Below, piece after piece: positions 12,718 through 27,160 of a stretch of DNA of 64,000 nucleotides (positions are counted from its first letter, which is position 1; each line of letters begins with the position of its first letter). The stretch spans positions 202,152 to 266,151 of the forward strand of contig MU270095.1 in NCBI GenBank assembly GCA_021432635.1, given 5' to 3'. The notes under the pieces are model-generated. The model did not search any database. It worked only from the letters and a program-made list of their open reading frames with translations, and was not told the DNA's origin. The DNA comes from Thozetella sp. PMI_491. Taxonomy: Eukaryota; Ascomycota; Sordariomycetes; Chaetosphaeriales; Chaetosphaeriaceae. The position numbers and the translations under genes are program-made.

Positions 12718-15700
12718 CTGAGGGAAGAGGGAGGCGCACGTCCCAATGTCCGCCGCAAGGTGCCTCCCGTCAATGGTGCCAGAACGGGAAGGAACGGACC
12801 TACAAGCCATGGAGACCCCGGCCTTCGTCGTTCGCCTCTTCCTGCTCAGGCCCGCTTTGCTTCGCCGTTATCGCGGCTGGCGCTTGTTCCGAGTCCGTTT
12901 TATGCTAGCCGGCCAATCACAGCCTCGCAATCGTACTTGACTCTTGTTCCAGCTCCTCCCCTTTCACCTAGCTCGTCGAGTCAACCGCCGCTGCCATTGG
13001 CCGCCGCCCGCACCTCGAGGCTTTGCAAACAGTAGGCGCTAGCCGCAGCGTGGCTGGCAATGCCTTGCGCTTCGTCGCAGGAGGTCGAGCCGCGCTCCTC
13101 AGCCCTACACAACAGATGCCGCGCCTCGCGCGAGCCCAGAGCGCCCCGGCTTGGGTTTAGCTTCTCAGGACGGTTCCCGGATCGCGTCGCTGGTCTGGCG
13201 CCTGGAGGGCGCCGTTCCTCGGCTCCCCTGAACAGAAGCCGAACAGCTCTGCCAAAGGCGGCGCAGACGATGGCGGCTTTAGCTTCGACTTAGCCCGCTC
13301 AATATGTCTCCATTTAGACCCGCTGCGACGATGTGACTTACAGTAGTGGCCAAGCTCCCCCATTCCTCACACACAGAGCTCCTCTTGGTCTACGTACGAG
13401 CGTAAGACGAGTCCCAAGATGGCAGGTCCCAACCCGGGGAACGTCCGCACCCCTCCCCCCTAGGCGAGTCCGAGAGCAATTACTCGCCTCTCTAACAGCC
13501 GCCGTCTAACTGTTGCTTCTTGTGGAGGGGGCTACTGGGTCTGGGGGGCGTGACCTGCGCCTACATGGGCCCCATCTCGTAGGGCTGGACTTACTCCAGT
13601 ACTTGTGCATGATTCCTGGTACGCCGACATCCCCGCCCAGCGAATGGAAACGAGGGGGTAGGCAAGCCGAGGCAAGGCAGAGCACCAGCTCATAACAAGT
13701 CCGAAAAAAAAAACCCTCCTGCACGGCCCGCGTTGAAAATAGGTAGCGTGCTATACTTGTTTGGGTGTTTATAGACGGAGCACCTCAACATGGTTCGTTC
13801 TGTCGAGGAACCGGCTCCACAAACGATCGTCGGCCACTAGTTAGGGAGTTATCTCGCGCTTTCGCGGTCTTGGACGCAAAGGGGGAACAGTTGCGATGCC
13901 GGCACGCACCGCATTATCCCTGAGGCCTTAGCTGGCCCCTGGTTACGGATGCACGCCCCTGGGTGCCTATCATCTGGGTCAAGAGGCATGTCGGGTCTTC
14001 ATTTCCTTGACATTGGCGTGACCTGGCCCGGGCGCGTCGTGCAGGAGGCAGATCTAGCCATAGACGAGTTTGCCGTCCACCGCTGCCCAGTTTAGGCATG
14101 ACTCCTCATTTGAGCAAGGACGGGAATAGGGTATTTGTCAAAGCCGTTTCCGCGTGTGTGTGGGGAGGACGAGGGAGGAGGGAATCATGAATCCAATTCA
14201 GGAGACATTATCTGCTGTGACCAGCATCCTCCCAAGCCGCCCGGGGGGGAAGCGGTTCTTTGCCCGTTGCGTTGCTTTAGCCACCACGCATGGCCGTGGC
14301 GCGCATCGGCTTTCGGCTGTTCGAAGCCCAAAGACGTAGCTTTTTCGGAGGTGGCAGAGAAGACACGTGCTCGCCTGGGGGGGCCGGCTCTTGCCTGCTC
14401 TGACACCTAGGTGTGTCTGACACGGTGGGTATCACACCGGCCACACGCACACCCAGTCAGCCTTTTTCCCTTCCGTTCTGTTTCCGGCTCTGCTCGCACG
14501 GCTCTCTGCCGCGCCCTCTCTCTGTCTCTACCTCTCGCCATGCCGGTGGCCCGCTCTGGTCCTCCTTCCTCCGAAGCTCCCACACACTCCCATGAAACAA
14601 GCTCGTGCAGATGGAAGACCATAGGCGAAAGAGAGTCACCATATCCATGCTCCGCAACTGCCAGCCCTACCCGATGCGGGCTGGGCAGCTCTGGGAGATT
14701 TGGGGATGGTTCATCTGCAACGCAGCTAAGTCTGGGGGCATGCTGCAGACGTGGGCGTATCCTGGGGTCTCAGGGGCTGCTCTGCTTGCCGCCAAGTAGG
14801 GCCCCCCTTCCCCCTTCTCATGGATAGGCGCGAGCTCTATCACGCCCAGGGAAAGGGGCGACACGCTACTACCGGCCGCATGGTCCGGGTGCTTGAAAAA
14901 TACTTCCTGTAAAGGCAGCTCACAGGGCCGTTCGAGGCCCTCGCAGAGAGGAAACGAGCGATGGAACGCCCCCCCCCTCCCACCGACCCCGGCGACTCAC
15001 ATCGCAGAGCCAGCATCCACACACGGTCTGGCGCCTTCCCGACTCACGGCTTAAGGTTCTTACCCCCTACCGTGCTCCGGAGGCACGCCCCCCTCCACAT
15101 CTCCAAGCCACCAAATAACCAGCACCGGCTCCTCGAGCATGGTAGGGCGCACCAATGGGAGTGGCAGGACGCCCCTGCCGCCGTTCTCCCACACCCCCTT
15201 TTCCCTAGCAGCCGTGGATCGCGCAAAGGGGGTTGCGGGTCCCCTGGCCAGATCCTAAAATACACTCGCTCGAACCCTCGCGCATACGCGAGCGGCCGGC
15301 TGGCTGGGCCTGGTCGGTCCCAGAAGGCTGAGCTCCCTACAACCTACTTATGGTAGACACCACCAGGGAGGGAAGTACGCCGGATTGGGAGTTAATACGC
15401 GTCTGCGGGTCTAAGCTATCTAGCTAGAGGAACAGCCGCCGTTTCTAGGGTATGTAGAAGGATTATTCGGGGGAAATTTGACGTCGACTCACGACCGTCC
15501 TGCTGCTCCGTGCCGAACGCCTCCGCCGTGGAACCGGGGGCCCCAGGGGAGGAAGCCACGCCGACTGCGCGGCCCCTGAGCCCTCTGCAGAGCCCTCCGC
15601 GGCACATGAGGGGCGCGCTGGTTTCGAGTTGTTGCACGCCGACAGCCGCGAGGTGTGCGGTACAGCCCGTGGGAGGTGTGCGTGATGGACGGCGGAATGC

Positions 15701-17875
15701 CGTCCAGCCATGCCGGACTAGCGGCTTGAATCCCTCCAGAGGCTGCACGCGCGAGCAGGAGCGAGGACTCGGCATATGCTGTGCCCGAGCCTCTAGCCAT
15801 TTCTTCCGCAGAGGCGGAGCTTGGCGAGGATGAATGAGGAACATTTGAGCGCTGGGTCCTGTCATGTGATGCTTGCACTGCTCGCCAATGATGCACGTCG
15901 GCCCGGTTTGGTCGGCAGACGATGGGCACCAGGCCAAGAGAGGATGAAGGGAGCGGCGGAGAGCTGCCCACGTCGCTCATGTCGTGGCCTACAGCCCTGC
16001 CCCAATCAAGCCTCCCCAAGTCGCCCTCCGACCCCACGCCTACGCTGTACCAGCAGCAGCCCGCCCCCAACGGGATGCACCTTAGGGTCCTGACAAAGCC
16101 ATAACACAAGCTTTCCTGCCAGGAGATTGCCATAGGATGAACCTTCCTTCGCCGCATGAGGCGGGCCAATCCCTCCCTCCCTCCCCCCCTTCCATCACCT
16201 CGTGTTGACTAGGCTTCCCCTTTTCCACACCTGGATCGCACTGGCTACCAAGTGTGGTGATGTTGCCCAATCGACAAGATGGCTGTCGCTATAACGTCCG
16301 GTTTAACTCTAGGGGTCCAAATCATGTCCGATGCAGGTTAGTGGGAAAGCCTTCGATGCGCATATGCAGAGCCAGCTAACTCTCCGCCCGGGTCGGCTGC
16401 AGATCGCTCTTCAACTCACCGGGCTACAGCCTAGGCCGGCGGCAACTGCCGACCGAGTGGCAACTTCCAGGCCCAGGGCATCCTCGATGACCTGGCAAGC
16501 CTGGGAAGAGACAGACGGGCTTGGGCCGCCTGCTTGATACGAGAGCCTGCCTTCCAATGGCTCTCGGCGTTGAGGCCCATACCACCTCTCGTGCATTGAG
16601 GATTGCAATCTCTCCGACTCGCCGTGCCTTCCGGCACTGTCGGTGCGTGGCCAGCCCCTCGAAGAACCAGGGCATGCGTTCCAGGTTCGGGCTGGACTAC
16701 CGATACCTCTGCATGTTCCCGTCGATGCCAGGGCCCGTTGTCAGGATGAACCAGTCTCGACCCGTCGAAGGGCCAAGCTGCCATCGTTTCACTGCAGTCT
16801 TGTCTGTTGCAATGTCGTCGAGAAGCCCCTTTCGCCTGTCGCGTGCACGGCGGCGGAAGCATGGTTCCGACGCTCGACTCTCTCTACGTGGTACTATTAC
16901 GGAACTCCGGGGTACGGCCGGTCCAACCTCTCCGGAAGCAGTGGCGTGCAGACGCCTGACTGAGCAACAACTCCAATTGCCGAGCTGTCCCCGGCCGGTG
17001 GTATTAGAGCGGCCCAAGGGCGCGGTCAGGTTTCCCTTCGGGTTAAAAGCTTAACTCGGAGAGGATCCTCAGGCGGGCAAGGCCTCGCTACGGCGGTAAC
17101 GGCCTCGTGCATACGTCGGCAGTTCTAGGGCAGTTCTAGGTCCATGTCTACGGGTCTGGTGCGACGGAAGTAGTCGTCGCGATGCCATGGAGCAAAGTCA
17201 CATAGTATGACTAAGACGCAGGGCAGCATCACATCGTACACTCTGGGGCATACGAGCCAGTCGCTCGGCCTACCAAGTTTCTTGTTGCCATACTGGGGCA
17301 GCGATATCTGGGTGCCTAGACGGATTGCCAGGACGCATGAGGGTGCATCGTACCTGAGGGGGTTGCGACAACGGCGTTGCATAACCCTTTGCTCCTATTT
17401 CCGCCCTCTCATGCGTGGTACTTTCCGAAGCTATCGAGAGCCCCGACTGTGCAAGTTGCTCACGCGCAAGACCCCCAAAAAGGGGGAAGGGGGGAGGGGC
17501 CTACAGCGGCAACAGCGCATTCGCTCTCGCCCTAGCAGCGGGACCCCGCGCACCCGTTCAGAGGATGGAAGCCATGGGGTGATTCCCGAAGGTGAGGTGG
17601 GTGAGAGCCGCATGCCGGACGAATGAGGCGGAGGGGGCTTCCCCAAAACCGGATCTCACGACGAGGGCGTTTACAAATCTCTAGTGGTCGGCGGGTAATG
17701 GGGATTAGTTAGGACTAGGGCCTCTCCAAGCGGTTGCTACAGTCGCATGCGAGTGAGACCGACCCGGGGGCCTGTAAAGTGTTTATGTGAGACGGGCACG
17801 GGGAAGGCGGCCACGAGGATGACTGGACCTAATCACGGGGCGGAGGGTGTGCGCAGCTACGCGTATGGGTGTGCA

Positions 17876-17893
17876 AGAGAGAGAGAGAGAGAG
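17876..17893. repeat. (AG)n microsatellite
   Basis: A simple AG dinucleotide run followed by purine-rich, imperfect GAGGGA units to about 17912. It lies within the gene desert. Confidence 0.85.
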
Positions 17894-20800
17894 GGAGAGA
17901 GGGAGACGGGGAAGGGCAGCGGAGGCGCGACACCGAGAGAAAGAGGGATGGTGGGTGGGCACCCAGGTGCGGTCCGATGGGAGATTCTAAGACGGGATGC
18001 CATTCTGCTGGGACAGCCGCACACCTCCTCACCGGTAGTCTGCTGCTCGGGTGTGCAGGTCGAGCCCCGGGGCATGGCACCGCCTCCGCCGCACGACAAC
18101 ACAATGTGGCCGCGCGGATCTGGTCTGAAGGATGGGACCGTACCTGGAAAACTTACACACTACGATCCGTGGAGGGCCTAGAGGGAAAAAAAACCCTAAA
18201 ACCCCCCCCCCCAAAAAACCAGAGCACGTGGGGACAGACGGTGAGCGCCAGTATTGTATCCCTCCCATCCATTAGCGACCCTCTCTCTCTCTGTCTTCAT
18301 AGGTAGTTCAATAGTGGAATCTATCGGCCTCGCCTATCCACGCCCAGGGCTGGAGGCTGACATATTGACGGACAGCGCCCTTCGGCTCGTTCACCGCCCG
18401 CGTCGGAGTCCCTTGTCTTGCGGGAGAGTTACGACGGTAAACAAGCGGTTTAGCGGCATCTTTTTCCTTGCCTCCCCATGTCCTGCGCAGCCCATGCATC
18501 CCCGATGGTCGTCGCCGGTGGAGCGGTCACACACCAAGGTAGAACAACTGGGCCGGTCGGAGGTGCCAGCTGGCTTAGAGATTGCCGTAAATATCATGGA
18601 GTAGTAATAGTGCTATGTAAAGGGGGGGGGTGGGACGGGGGGGGGCCAACGGCACTTAGCCGTGGGTGTGTGCCATGGCGTTGGGTTGGCTGGCTGGCGC
18701 TAGACCGGGTGGGAGTGGAGTAGGATGTCACGAATCCGGGCTTCAGGCTGAGGACGGGCCAGCCCTAAGGACACGCCTCGCCCCCGGGGGGGAAACAAAC
18801 AACGGCATAAACAAGGCCATAATAGTGCACCTACTCTCTCGTGTGTGCACGCGCATACACTCGACACGGCTTGGCGGGCCTGTCCAGGCGGATTTTTTCT
18901 GGCCAGCCCGACAAGGCAAGGATGCGCTTGGGCCAAGAAGGCCAAGAGAGAAGCTTGAAGAAAGTACAAAATGCACTGTTCAGCGAGAGGCATGCGCGTG
19001 CCCCGACCCGCCGCTGATAGGCTTGTCGGTACGAAGGCGGCATCGCACCCTGGCCGGCGGGAGATTTCTCCAATCTCGAATCATGGCGCTCTTTTAGGGC
19101 TACGACCCAGGGGACTTGGGTCGCTGGAAAATGAACAACCTTCAAGCGTGCCAGCGCGCTGTCGCCCAGGGGGGAGGGGCTAGGGGGGGAAGAAGGTTGT
19201 ATCCTTGCAAGGGGGGAGAGAGTGGCAGGGGGAGACGGACGGGTGCTGTACCATTGGCAGTAGCTCGTATGGTTAGGGTCCTTGTGTGGTTGGCTGCTCG
19301 CTGTGGCAGCGCTGCCCCGGGCCCCTCCCCGGGGGCGAGGGGGCCCGTGGCCACTGGGCGTTGCGGCGTATCCCCTCACACCTCTGTTCGCTTCTATTCT
19401 CGACCCCAACATCGGCCCGTTCTCCAGGCATCGACATTCGAGATTCCGCCCTAACGCACGGCCGGGTCCTCCACGCAGCCTTGCAGGGCGGCGAGCGTTG
19501 ACCGTCGCTCCCCACGCCCCAAAGACGCCCAGAGCCGCAACGCACCTATGGAGCAGCGGCCAGCCTTCTTGGCGAAGGCTTTCACAAAAACCTGGACATG
19601 TTGTGCTGGCGCCAGCGGCCGGCCAGCCGTCCCGTAGCACCGGAGAAGATGAGACACTGTAGCGGACCTAGTCCCTTCCCTTCCCACCCCCTCAGAAGCT
19701 TCCTAGGCAAAATATCGTTCACGAGACCGGCGACTTTGTTTGATGCCGTGACGATCGATCGCATTTGTATGGACCGAATAGGAAATCCATGACCCCATCG
19801 TCTAAGCCTCTGCGAATGGAACGCTCGCTTTAGGGAGTTTTGCTCTTTCGCGTGATAGGAAACTAAGAAGGGGGGAGGAGGGGACCCTCATGCTGCACCG
19901 AGGCCCGCTTGCGCTCCTCGAGGCGCTCCGGGACGACGACGTGATGTCCTTCGCCCCCCCCTTCTGCCCCCCCCCGCATGTGCGGGCTTTGGTGCGGACG
20001 TCGTGCGGGCATCCGCAGAGATCGACCCATCGTTGTGACTAAGTGCACCCTGTATTAGTCGGTATGAGGTATGAGGTTGTACTATGGTAGTATCATTGCG
20101 TAGGCCACGAGCGGGCAGGGGCGGGGGAGAGGGCGCGCCACAAGAATCCTACTCGGTGCTCGCGTCCCCAGCCCGGCTTCCTGTATCGCCGACCTCTGTC
20201 TCGAGCACTCCACTAACACCGACCACCCCTAGGGAACGGAGTTTCGGCTCGGAGGCGAATACGCCGGCTGGTCGCCGGGTCGCCGCCAATGAGATGTTGA
20301 TGGGTCTGTGTCTGGGTACCCTGGTACCGTTCTGCCGCCGTCGGTGGGACCGTCTGATCCGCGCAGGGGCCAGTCCCTCGCTGTTTTTTATTTTGGGTCT
20401 CTTTTTCCGCAGCAGCGGAGCGAGGAGGGCTAATTCGCCCAAAAGGGTAAGTCGCCTCAAAATGGCGAGTCCCACCGCCTAATCAACACCCCCCCCCCCA
20501 CTTCCCCCAGCACGTCTACGGTTAGTCATCACCACCGTTTCCTCCGTCCGTTTCGCGGACAGCTGGGCTGCTGAGATTCGAATTTTGAATGCTCAATGCT
20601 CAATGCGGAATAAACCATGGCCCTCGTCGCCCGTCCATTTCGGCGGACTATTCTCGTGGGGCTCAGAGCATTTGTAAGGGGCAACCATGTTCTCCCCAGG
20701 CTAGCTAGCAGATTGATTATTGATACCGGGATTGATTTGATTCCACATTCCATGACCTACCACGCCTGTCCATTCGCTGTCGGTCCTGGGCCATCCCGGC

Positions 20801-23800
20801 CATGGCTTGATCCTTCCTCGTCGCTACTTCGCTGGTCTGCCAAACGCGCCGGAGATACACAGACCAGAACTAGACAGAGAGCACCAAAGGGACCAGAGGT
20901 GCATAGTGGCTCGACCCAATTGCTCCTACCTAGTGGTAGCTCCAAGAAGAAAGGGGGGGGGGAGGACGGCAGGGGACGCTCTCTGTCTCCATGACGGCAT
21001 CCCGCAGGCACGCGCACACATGCACACGCGCTGACCTCGAGGTACTTTACTCGCCTTAGACACGGCGGGAGACACCCATGCTCCTATTCCGACTAGCGCC
21101 GGCGAAATGCTCGTCGCACGCAAACTCGCAGCCAGCACCGCCCCCTTGGATCGCACCGCGTCCAGTGGGAAGCCTCAGGACCACCACTGGTATCGGCTGC
21201 CACAACGCCTCTCTTGCTTGCTCGGCAGCTTTGGATCCCGGAAGGGCCAGCAAGGATGGACACTATTCCCGAAAGACTTGGGACGGAGACAATAGAGTTC
21301 TGATGGACCCTCCGTCAGCGCGCGCAGACCAGCAGCCAAGGAGGGAGACGAGACCTTGGCTTTCCCTATCGCTGGACTTTTTTTGGTGATGCCACCCCCT
21401 CCGTATCTATCCCCTTGTATCTGTTTCCCTGCCGGCCGGCCAGGCGCCCTCTGACGACAAACCTCGACTACGAAATATAATGTCTGTATGTGTATGTATG
21501 CTCCGCTAGGTGGTCGCTTGCGGTCCCCTATGCTAGATAGGGGGGGCCAAAAACGCTGAGAAAGGCATCTCGCAATCGCCTACCATGTGTTTCGTCGCGC
21601 GCACTTCGTAGGGCTGGGAGGCTTGGGCAGCTCTTCTCCACACAAATGCAACGTGCAACCCCCCCCGAGGGGAGGCGGCTCTCCAACGTCATTGGTGCTT
21701 GGTTGGGGTGCCCCCAGCTGCTGGCACCATCACGCGGCCGAAGGGCGATCAAAGCCGAAGGGAATATGGGTCATTATCCCGCGACGTGCGGGATAGGGCC
21801 TAGCACGGGTTTGGGCCTTCTGTCGACGTCGCCGCCGGCGTGTTTGATGTGGCCGTTCACTTCCATGCCCAGAGATGCCGTTCCAGGGCTAGCTAGCCAC
21901 CTAGGTACGGTAGCTAAGCTGTGTCGTGCTGCCCGCACGAGATAGGTAAGCGGGGGGGTAGACAAAAAAAAGAAGGGGAGAAAGGGGAGGGGGAGGGGGG
22001 GGGAACGCGGGCCATGGTCCCAGCACCAGCGCAACGGTAACACCAGAAACACTTTGCGGTTTGGCGGTGTGGCCTTCGGAATGATGGCAGCCTGGATGAT
22101 CTCTACACAAGTCCCATACGAATCGCCCGGATCGGGGGTCCTTTGGGCGTGGGAAAGGCCCAAGACCCATTTCCCGCACACCCACCCCTCCCGTTCCACG
22201 TTTCCAAAATGAGACGGAAAGGAAAATAGAGGGCAGAGAGAGACCTGGGGAAGGTCTGCGCGATACATCAGAGACGTGCTGCGGGACATGGGGTGACTTT
22301 GGGTGACCGAGGGCAACACATCCCCCAAAGTACTCTGCAGAGGAGCACCGTCCCGCCGTGGTGATTCGACGGAGCCAAGACCTGACAGGTGGGTACTTGC
22401 ATGCCAAGGCGAGTCCCCCCCGTTCACCCGTTGCATGTCGGAGACTCCGTGGTCAGTGGGGACGCCATAGGGCTGAAGCTACAAGGTACATGGGCCGATG
22501 CATGGTACGTATGTACCGTGCCATGAGCGCTCCACCCAACGAGGGCAGTCCCCCCGTCCCCATAGTTTTTTTTGTTCACTGCACTGACTGCACCGCAGCG
22601 GCCTTGCTGCATCTCACTCACCCACCACCACCCTGCTGGCGCCATCCGCGCCCCCTCCCCATGATGCACGTACCCATCTAAGTACGGAATCCTGCACAGG
22701 CGTTCGGGGCCCTGTTCGGTTGGATATTTCCAAATTAGGCGCCAGAGGACCCCAACCCGCCAGGCGCACACTGCTGGGTTGTACAGACGCCGTCGATTGG
22801 AGCAAGAAAAGGCGAGAAAAGTCCCAGAGAGGGAGGCAAGCAGCGAACGGAGAGAGAAAGAGAGAGGTGTAGACACGCACGGAAGCGAGGCGTCGGGCCT
22901 GCAGCACGGCCAAGGCCAAGAGCCAAGAGATAGGCGTCTCGTGGGTGGTGTATACCCTATACTTGGCAGCAAGCTTGGTAGAGAGCCAGCGGGGATGATG
23001 ACCCATTTGGCAGGCCCCTTGTGCGACGATCTGTATCCGCCCCAAAGTCACGACCTGGGGACAACCGAGTTTGCGTAACTCTCGAGTGGTAACTTGCCCT
23101 TCGCTTCCGTCCCCCGTTCGCTCCCCCTCCCCTACCCTCCCTTTCGACTCCCTGCATCCCCTAACATACTACCCTGACTTACATTGTCGAGAGGCGGTCA
23201 AGAATATCGATAATGCTGTCATCTGAAGGTGGATCACGCCCTTCGGCTGGGTGGGCGAGTGACAGCAAGGAATGCCTTCTCCCGACGTCAAGGGTGGAGA
23301 CACCCATCGACCGCAAAGTCCGGACCGAGAGCAGAACAAAGTGCCCTAGTCGGACAGAGGGCCTATCCCCGGCTCGGTCACGATTCCCGCCGCCAGCCGG
23401 GGCGCGGATGTGCTTCGAGCCGCAACGCCCTCATTTAGGTCGTCGTAACTCGAAAATGATGACAAACGATACCTGTTTCGAATGCCGAGGAGGGGGGCAC
23501 ACGTGGTAGAATGATTACCATGCATAGGAAGGTGGCCTCTATAGGCTATCGCCGGGGAAAGGGGGGGAGGGGGGGAGCAGTAATGGTGGTGCGGAGAGGT
23601 TGGTACAGACGCTTCTGATTTGGTTTGAGCCCTGTCGGATGTTGAAAGCGAATAGCGAGGCCGCATCGGCGTCGAGAGAGTAGTGTCGGATGACAGCCGA
23701 GGCGGGAAGCGTCGAGACCGCCACTTTGCCAACAACACATAGGAAGTCGGGCGCAAACATGCTCATGACCGCCGACCGACTGATGCTCTCGGACCTCAGG

Positions 23801-25616
23801 GGGCAGGAAATACGGGCTTCCATAATTGTCAGTACTCGCTTGTACGACCCGTTCAACCACAAGCCACAGCCTCAGCAATAAGTTCCGGCAGTTACTTGGG
23901 GGGGGGACGGGGGTTGCTCGCACCACAGACTCGCATTCTCCAGCCGCCCCCCCTGGGCCTTTTGTGCATGGTGCCAAGCATCCGGCCGCTTAAGGTACCC
24001 ATTTGGGAAGAGTCTCTGGCTCTGTAGTAGTTAAAACTAGACATTAGGCGCTTGAGGGATAGGCGCCCTGGCAGCCGTGTAACCACTAGGTGCGCGGGAC
24101 CCGACTGCGTTTGGTTGCGGTTAATGATGGGGACCTGCGAGGAGTCGCTGTCGTCGTGAGCCTGGACTTTTGCGCGACCTTTTTTGGTCCTCCCGTAGAG
24201 TATGCGCCCGCGACGAAGGCGCCCTCCCGCTTTCTCTTCGCTCTAACCCGTCTGCCCCGATACTGCTTCCCGGGCTCGCGACTTTGGTGCTGCCCCGAGC
24301 CGGCATCGATCACGAGGTGTAACACAGGCAGCCTACCGAAGCAGCTCCGATGGCGGGCCGGGGTGAGGACAGGGCAGGAGTTTGCGATCTGGAGCCTAGC
24401 GGTTCCCTGCCAAGCTTGGCTGGCTTGCAGCGAGGGATGATTAATCCAGCGCGCGTCATACTTGGTCCCGGTGCTGGGGAAGCGTGGGTGGGAAAAGGGC
24501 CTTTAGCCCGTCATCTCCGGGCAATTGGAGCGCCGGCGTACCTGAGCAGCTGACCCCACTGATCGGCAGACGGCCGACAGCCTTGCCGCCGACGAAGGCA
24601 GCTTGGGCCGGGCTCGGGTTTGCGCTGGGCCCTTGTGCGGTGCTGCATGGTCCTGCTGGGCGACCCATCCCCAAGCCATGCCGGCCGAGAAGTGTGGCGC
24701 GCCTCGCTGTCTCTCTCGCGGTTTTAGAGATGCGCAACCCGCACTGTGTCCGTGGTAGACCTCTCCCGCGCCGGGCACCCTGTTCGCATAACTTTCACAC
24801 AGTCTGCGGGCTGCAGGAGGAGGGCGCACCTGGGGGCCGTGAGGCTGCCGGGCTCGTTCTCCGCTACTTCTGGGTGCATCTGCGTGGCTTGCCCGCAGGA
24901 AAAGGCGGCGTCGCCTCTGATTGGCCGAGCCCGAAAACGGGCCCTGTCGGAGTTTAGCTGAGCGGTGCCGTCTTGCGGATGAAGCGGCCGTTCACGGCGG
25001 CCGAGAGCCCTGGAAGCTAGGGGTACATGCTCGTCTAGCGCGGCCCGTCAGCAGCGAGCGCAGGCCATGCAGCGGCGGCAGCAAGGCCCAGAACTACGGT
25101 CGTAGCCCTGGAAACGCTGCTGCCTACCCCCTAACCGAAGAAACACGCCCCCCCTTTACGCTCCCGACGCGAGCTTTGATCAATCATCAGATTCATGATG
25201 ATGGGCTTTCCCCCATTCTCGACGCCAACCTCGCGCCTCGTACCTGCCCGGGTGGCGTGACTATGATGCAACCGGGAGGGACTAGCTTCGCGACTCTGTT
25301 CACCGCGCAGCGACGATACCTACCTAGTTCGAAGCTCGAGTAAGAGGGGGGAGGGGAGAGAGGTGCAAGAGTGACCACCTGCATCGAGGTTGCTGCCATA
25401 TCCGGCCATGCGGCCTTGCGATGACTTTTTTGGGAACAAGGCGGACAGGCAAGAGAACGCGAGGAACAGGCAGGATGCATCAAAACTTTTTTCCGGGCGG
25501 TGACTCTTCGATGTACAAACCACGTCGACAATCCATTGATCACCGAGTAGAGAAGAGCATCATGCAGCAGGGGTCTTCCCAAGAGAGCCAGAGAGAACGC
25601 AAGAGAGACACACTTT

Positions 25617-25642
25617 CACACACATACACACACACACACACA
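25617..25642. repeat. (CA)n microsatellite, interrupted
   Basis: A CA dinucleotide run with a single T interruption near its start. No associated gene. Confidence 0.8.
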
Positions 25643-25841
25643 TCGCGCGCGGGCACGAACAGAGAGAATATTGGAAATACTAGGTGCCACAATACGAAGT
25701 ACCAGGACTTTGCCCCCAGTCGCTCTCGCGAACGTCGCCTAACCCACCCCCTCCAGAGCGCATGAAGGGGCGATAGAATTACACCTCCCTCCGTGATCAT
25801 GATGATCCCTTGGCCGTGGCATCTTTGAGCGGAGAGCGACA

Positions 25842-25863
25842 GCGGCGACGGCGGCGGCGGCGG
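25842..25863. repeat. (CGG)n trinucleotide repeat
   Basis: A short CGG triplet run with one GAC interruption, in non-coding DNA. Its G-rich strand could form secondary structure. Confidence 0.75.
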
Positions 25864-27104
25864 CACCTGAGCCTTATTTCCATGCGAAGCCTAATGTCAC
25901 AGCCTGCAGGCACGCGAGCTATTGCCCGCGCCCGCCCTGCTCCGTTCTCAGGCATACCAAGCGAAAAGAAACGACGCCGTCCAGGGTGCGGTGCCGTATA
26001 GCCAATGTCCCTGCTAGGCGCGACTTCACAGCATGCCGCGGCGCCCTTGCCCAGGTCCTCACTCGTCTCCTCACTCGTCTCCTCCCCTGCTGCGGGCATC
26101 CACCATCTCGATCACTCATCGCCTCTCGACAGCGTCCAAAACCCCGGGCGGGCAGACTCGGGATTTGCACAAACGCCGGTCTGGAGAGCCAGCACACCCC
26201 TTAGCGGGCAAAATACTTTTCGTTCGGCGTGCTGGTGGAGAGCTCGCGGAACTCCTCGGGAGCTATATTGAGAGATTTCTCTTCGGCTTGTGAGGCGGGG
26301 AGAGGGGGAGAGGCTTGGCCAACTGTCGGACTGCACAAACCAAGAATCCTCCAGCTATCACAGACAACAGACGCTCTACTCATGCTCTGGCCCGCCTTCC
26401 CGCGCCGAACTATCGCTACGCCTTTATTCCAGCGACAGAACCAGCCTTAAGATCGATTTCCGTTGCTACCGAACGAGCTAAAGCCGGGCGAGCACTGTCT
26501 CGGTTTTTTTTTAATCGGATCGGCCCGTAAAACCCGGGGAAGGGGGCAAGTCCTGGTGTCTGCAAGATACAGCGTAGCCGGTGGCGAGGCGGGGAAGCCA
26601 TTCACAACGCGTCGGGTCGATCTTGTACCAGCCGGGCGAACGTGCAAACGCCGCCTCAGCTGCTCTCCCACCAGATGTCCCCAAAGCAGCTCCCATGACC
26701 AGCCCCAGAGAGGAGGAGCTCTTCTTCAGACTCTACAGTGGCTCGCGATGCGAGACGTAATGGCGCGGTTGACCTGAGACCTCGCCCGGAGAACAGCGCT
26801 CTTGAGCCGCTTTTGAAACCTCCCCACTGCTGCAGCGCGTGGAGTATATGGCCCGCCTATGAGGCCTTGCTCTGGCCTGCAAATTTGATGCCACCCCTTC
26901 TGCCCACAGTAATTGCCCGGGGCAGCATCTCTACGGTTATGCTATCCAATGTTTTCCTAGAGAGCATAAAGACTTGCTAATAGCATGGCAAACAGCCCTC
27001 CAGGTAGCCTGCTACGGTGCGCGAGAGAGCCTCGAGATAGAACAACGAGGAGTGGACTTCGGGCTCTCGTTTCCCACGCCCGGGTCGCTCGCGGCTTCCG
27101 CTGC

Positions 27105-27110
<6 letters not shown>

Positions 27111-27156
<46 letters not shown>
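27111..27156. repeat. (CT)23 microsatellite
   Basis: An uninterrupted run of 23 CT units, the longest simple repeat in the window. It sits in the gene desert and is a likely site of length polymorphism between strains. Confidence 0.95.

Positions 27157-27160
<4 letters not shown>

Noticed and set aside
18831-19640. 269-codon minus-strand frame in the desert
   Set aside because: No motif, biased composition, and several equally open overlapping frames.
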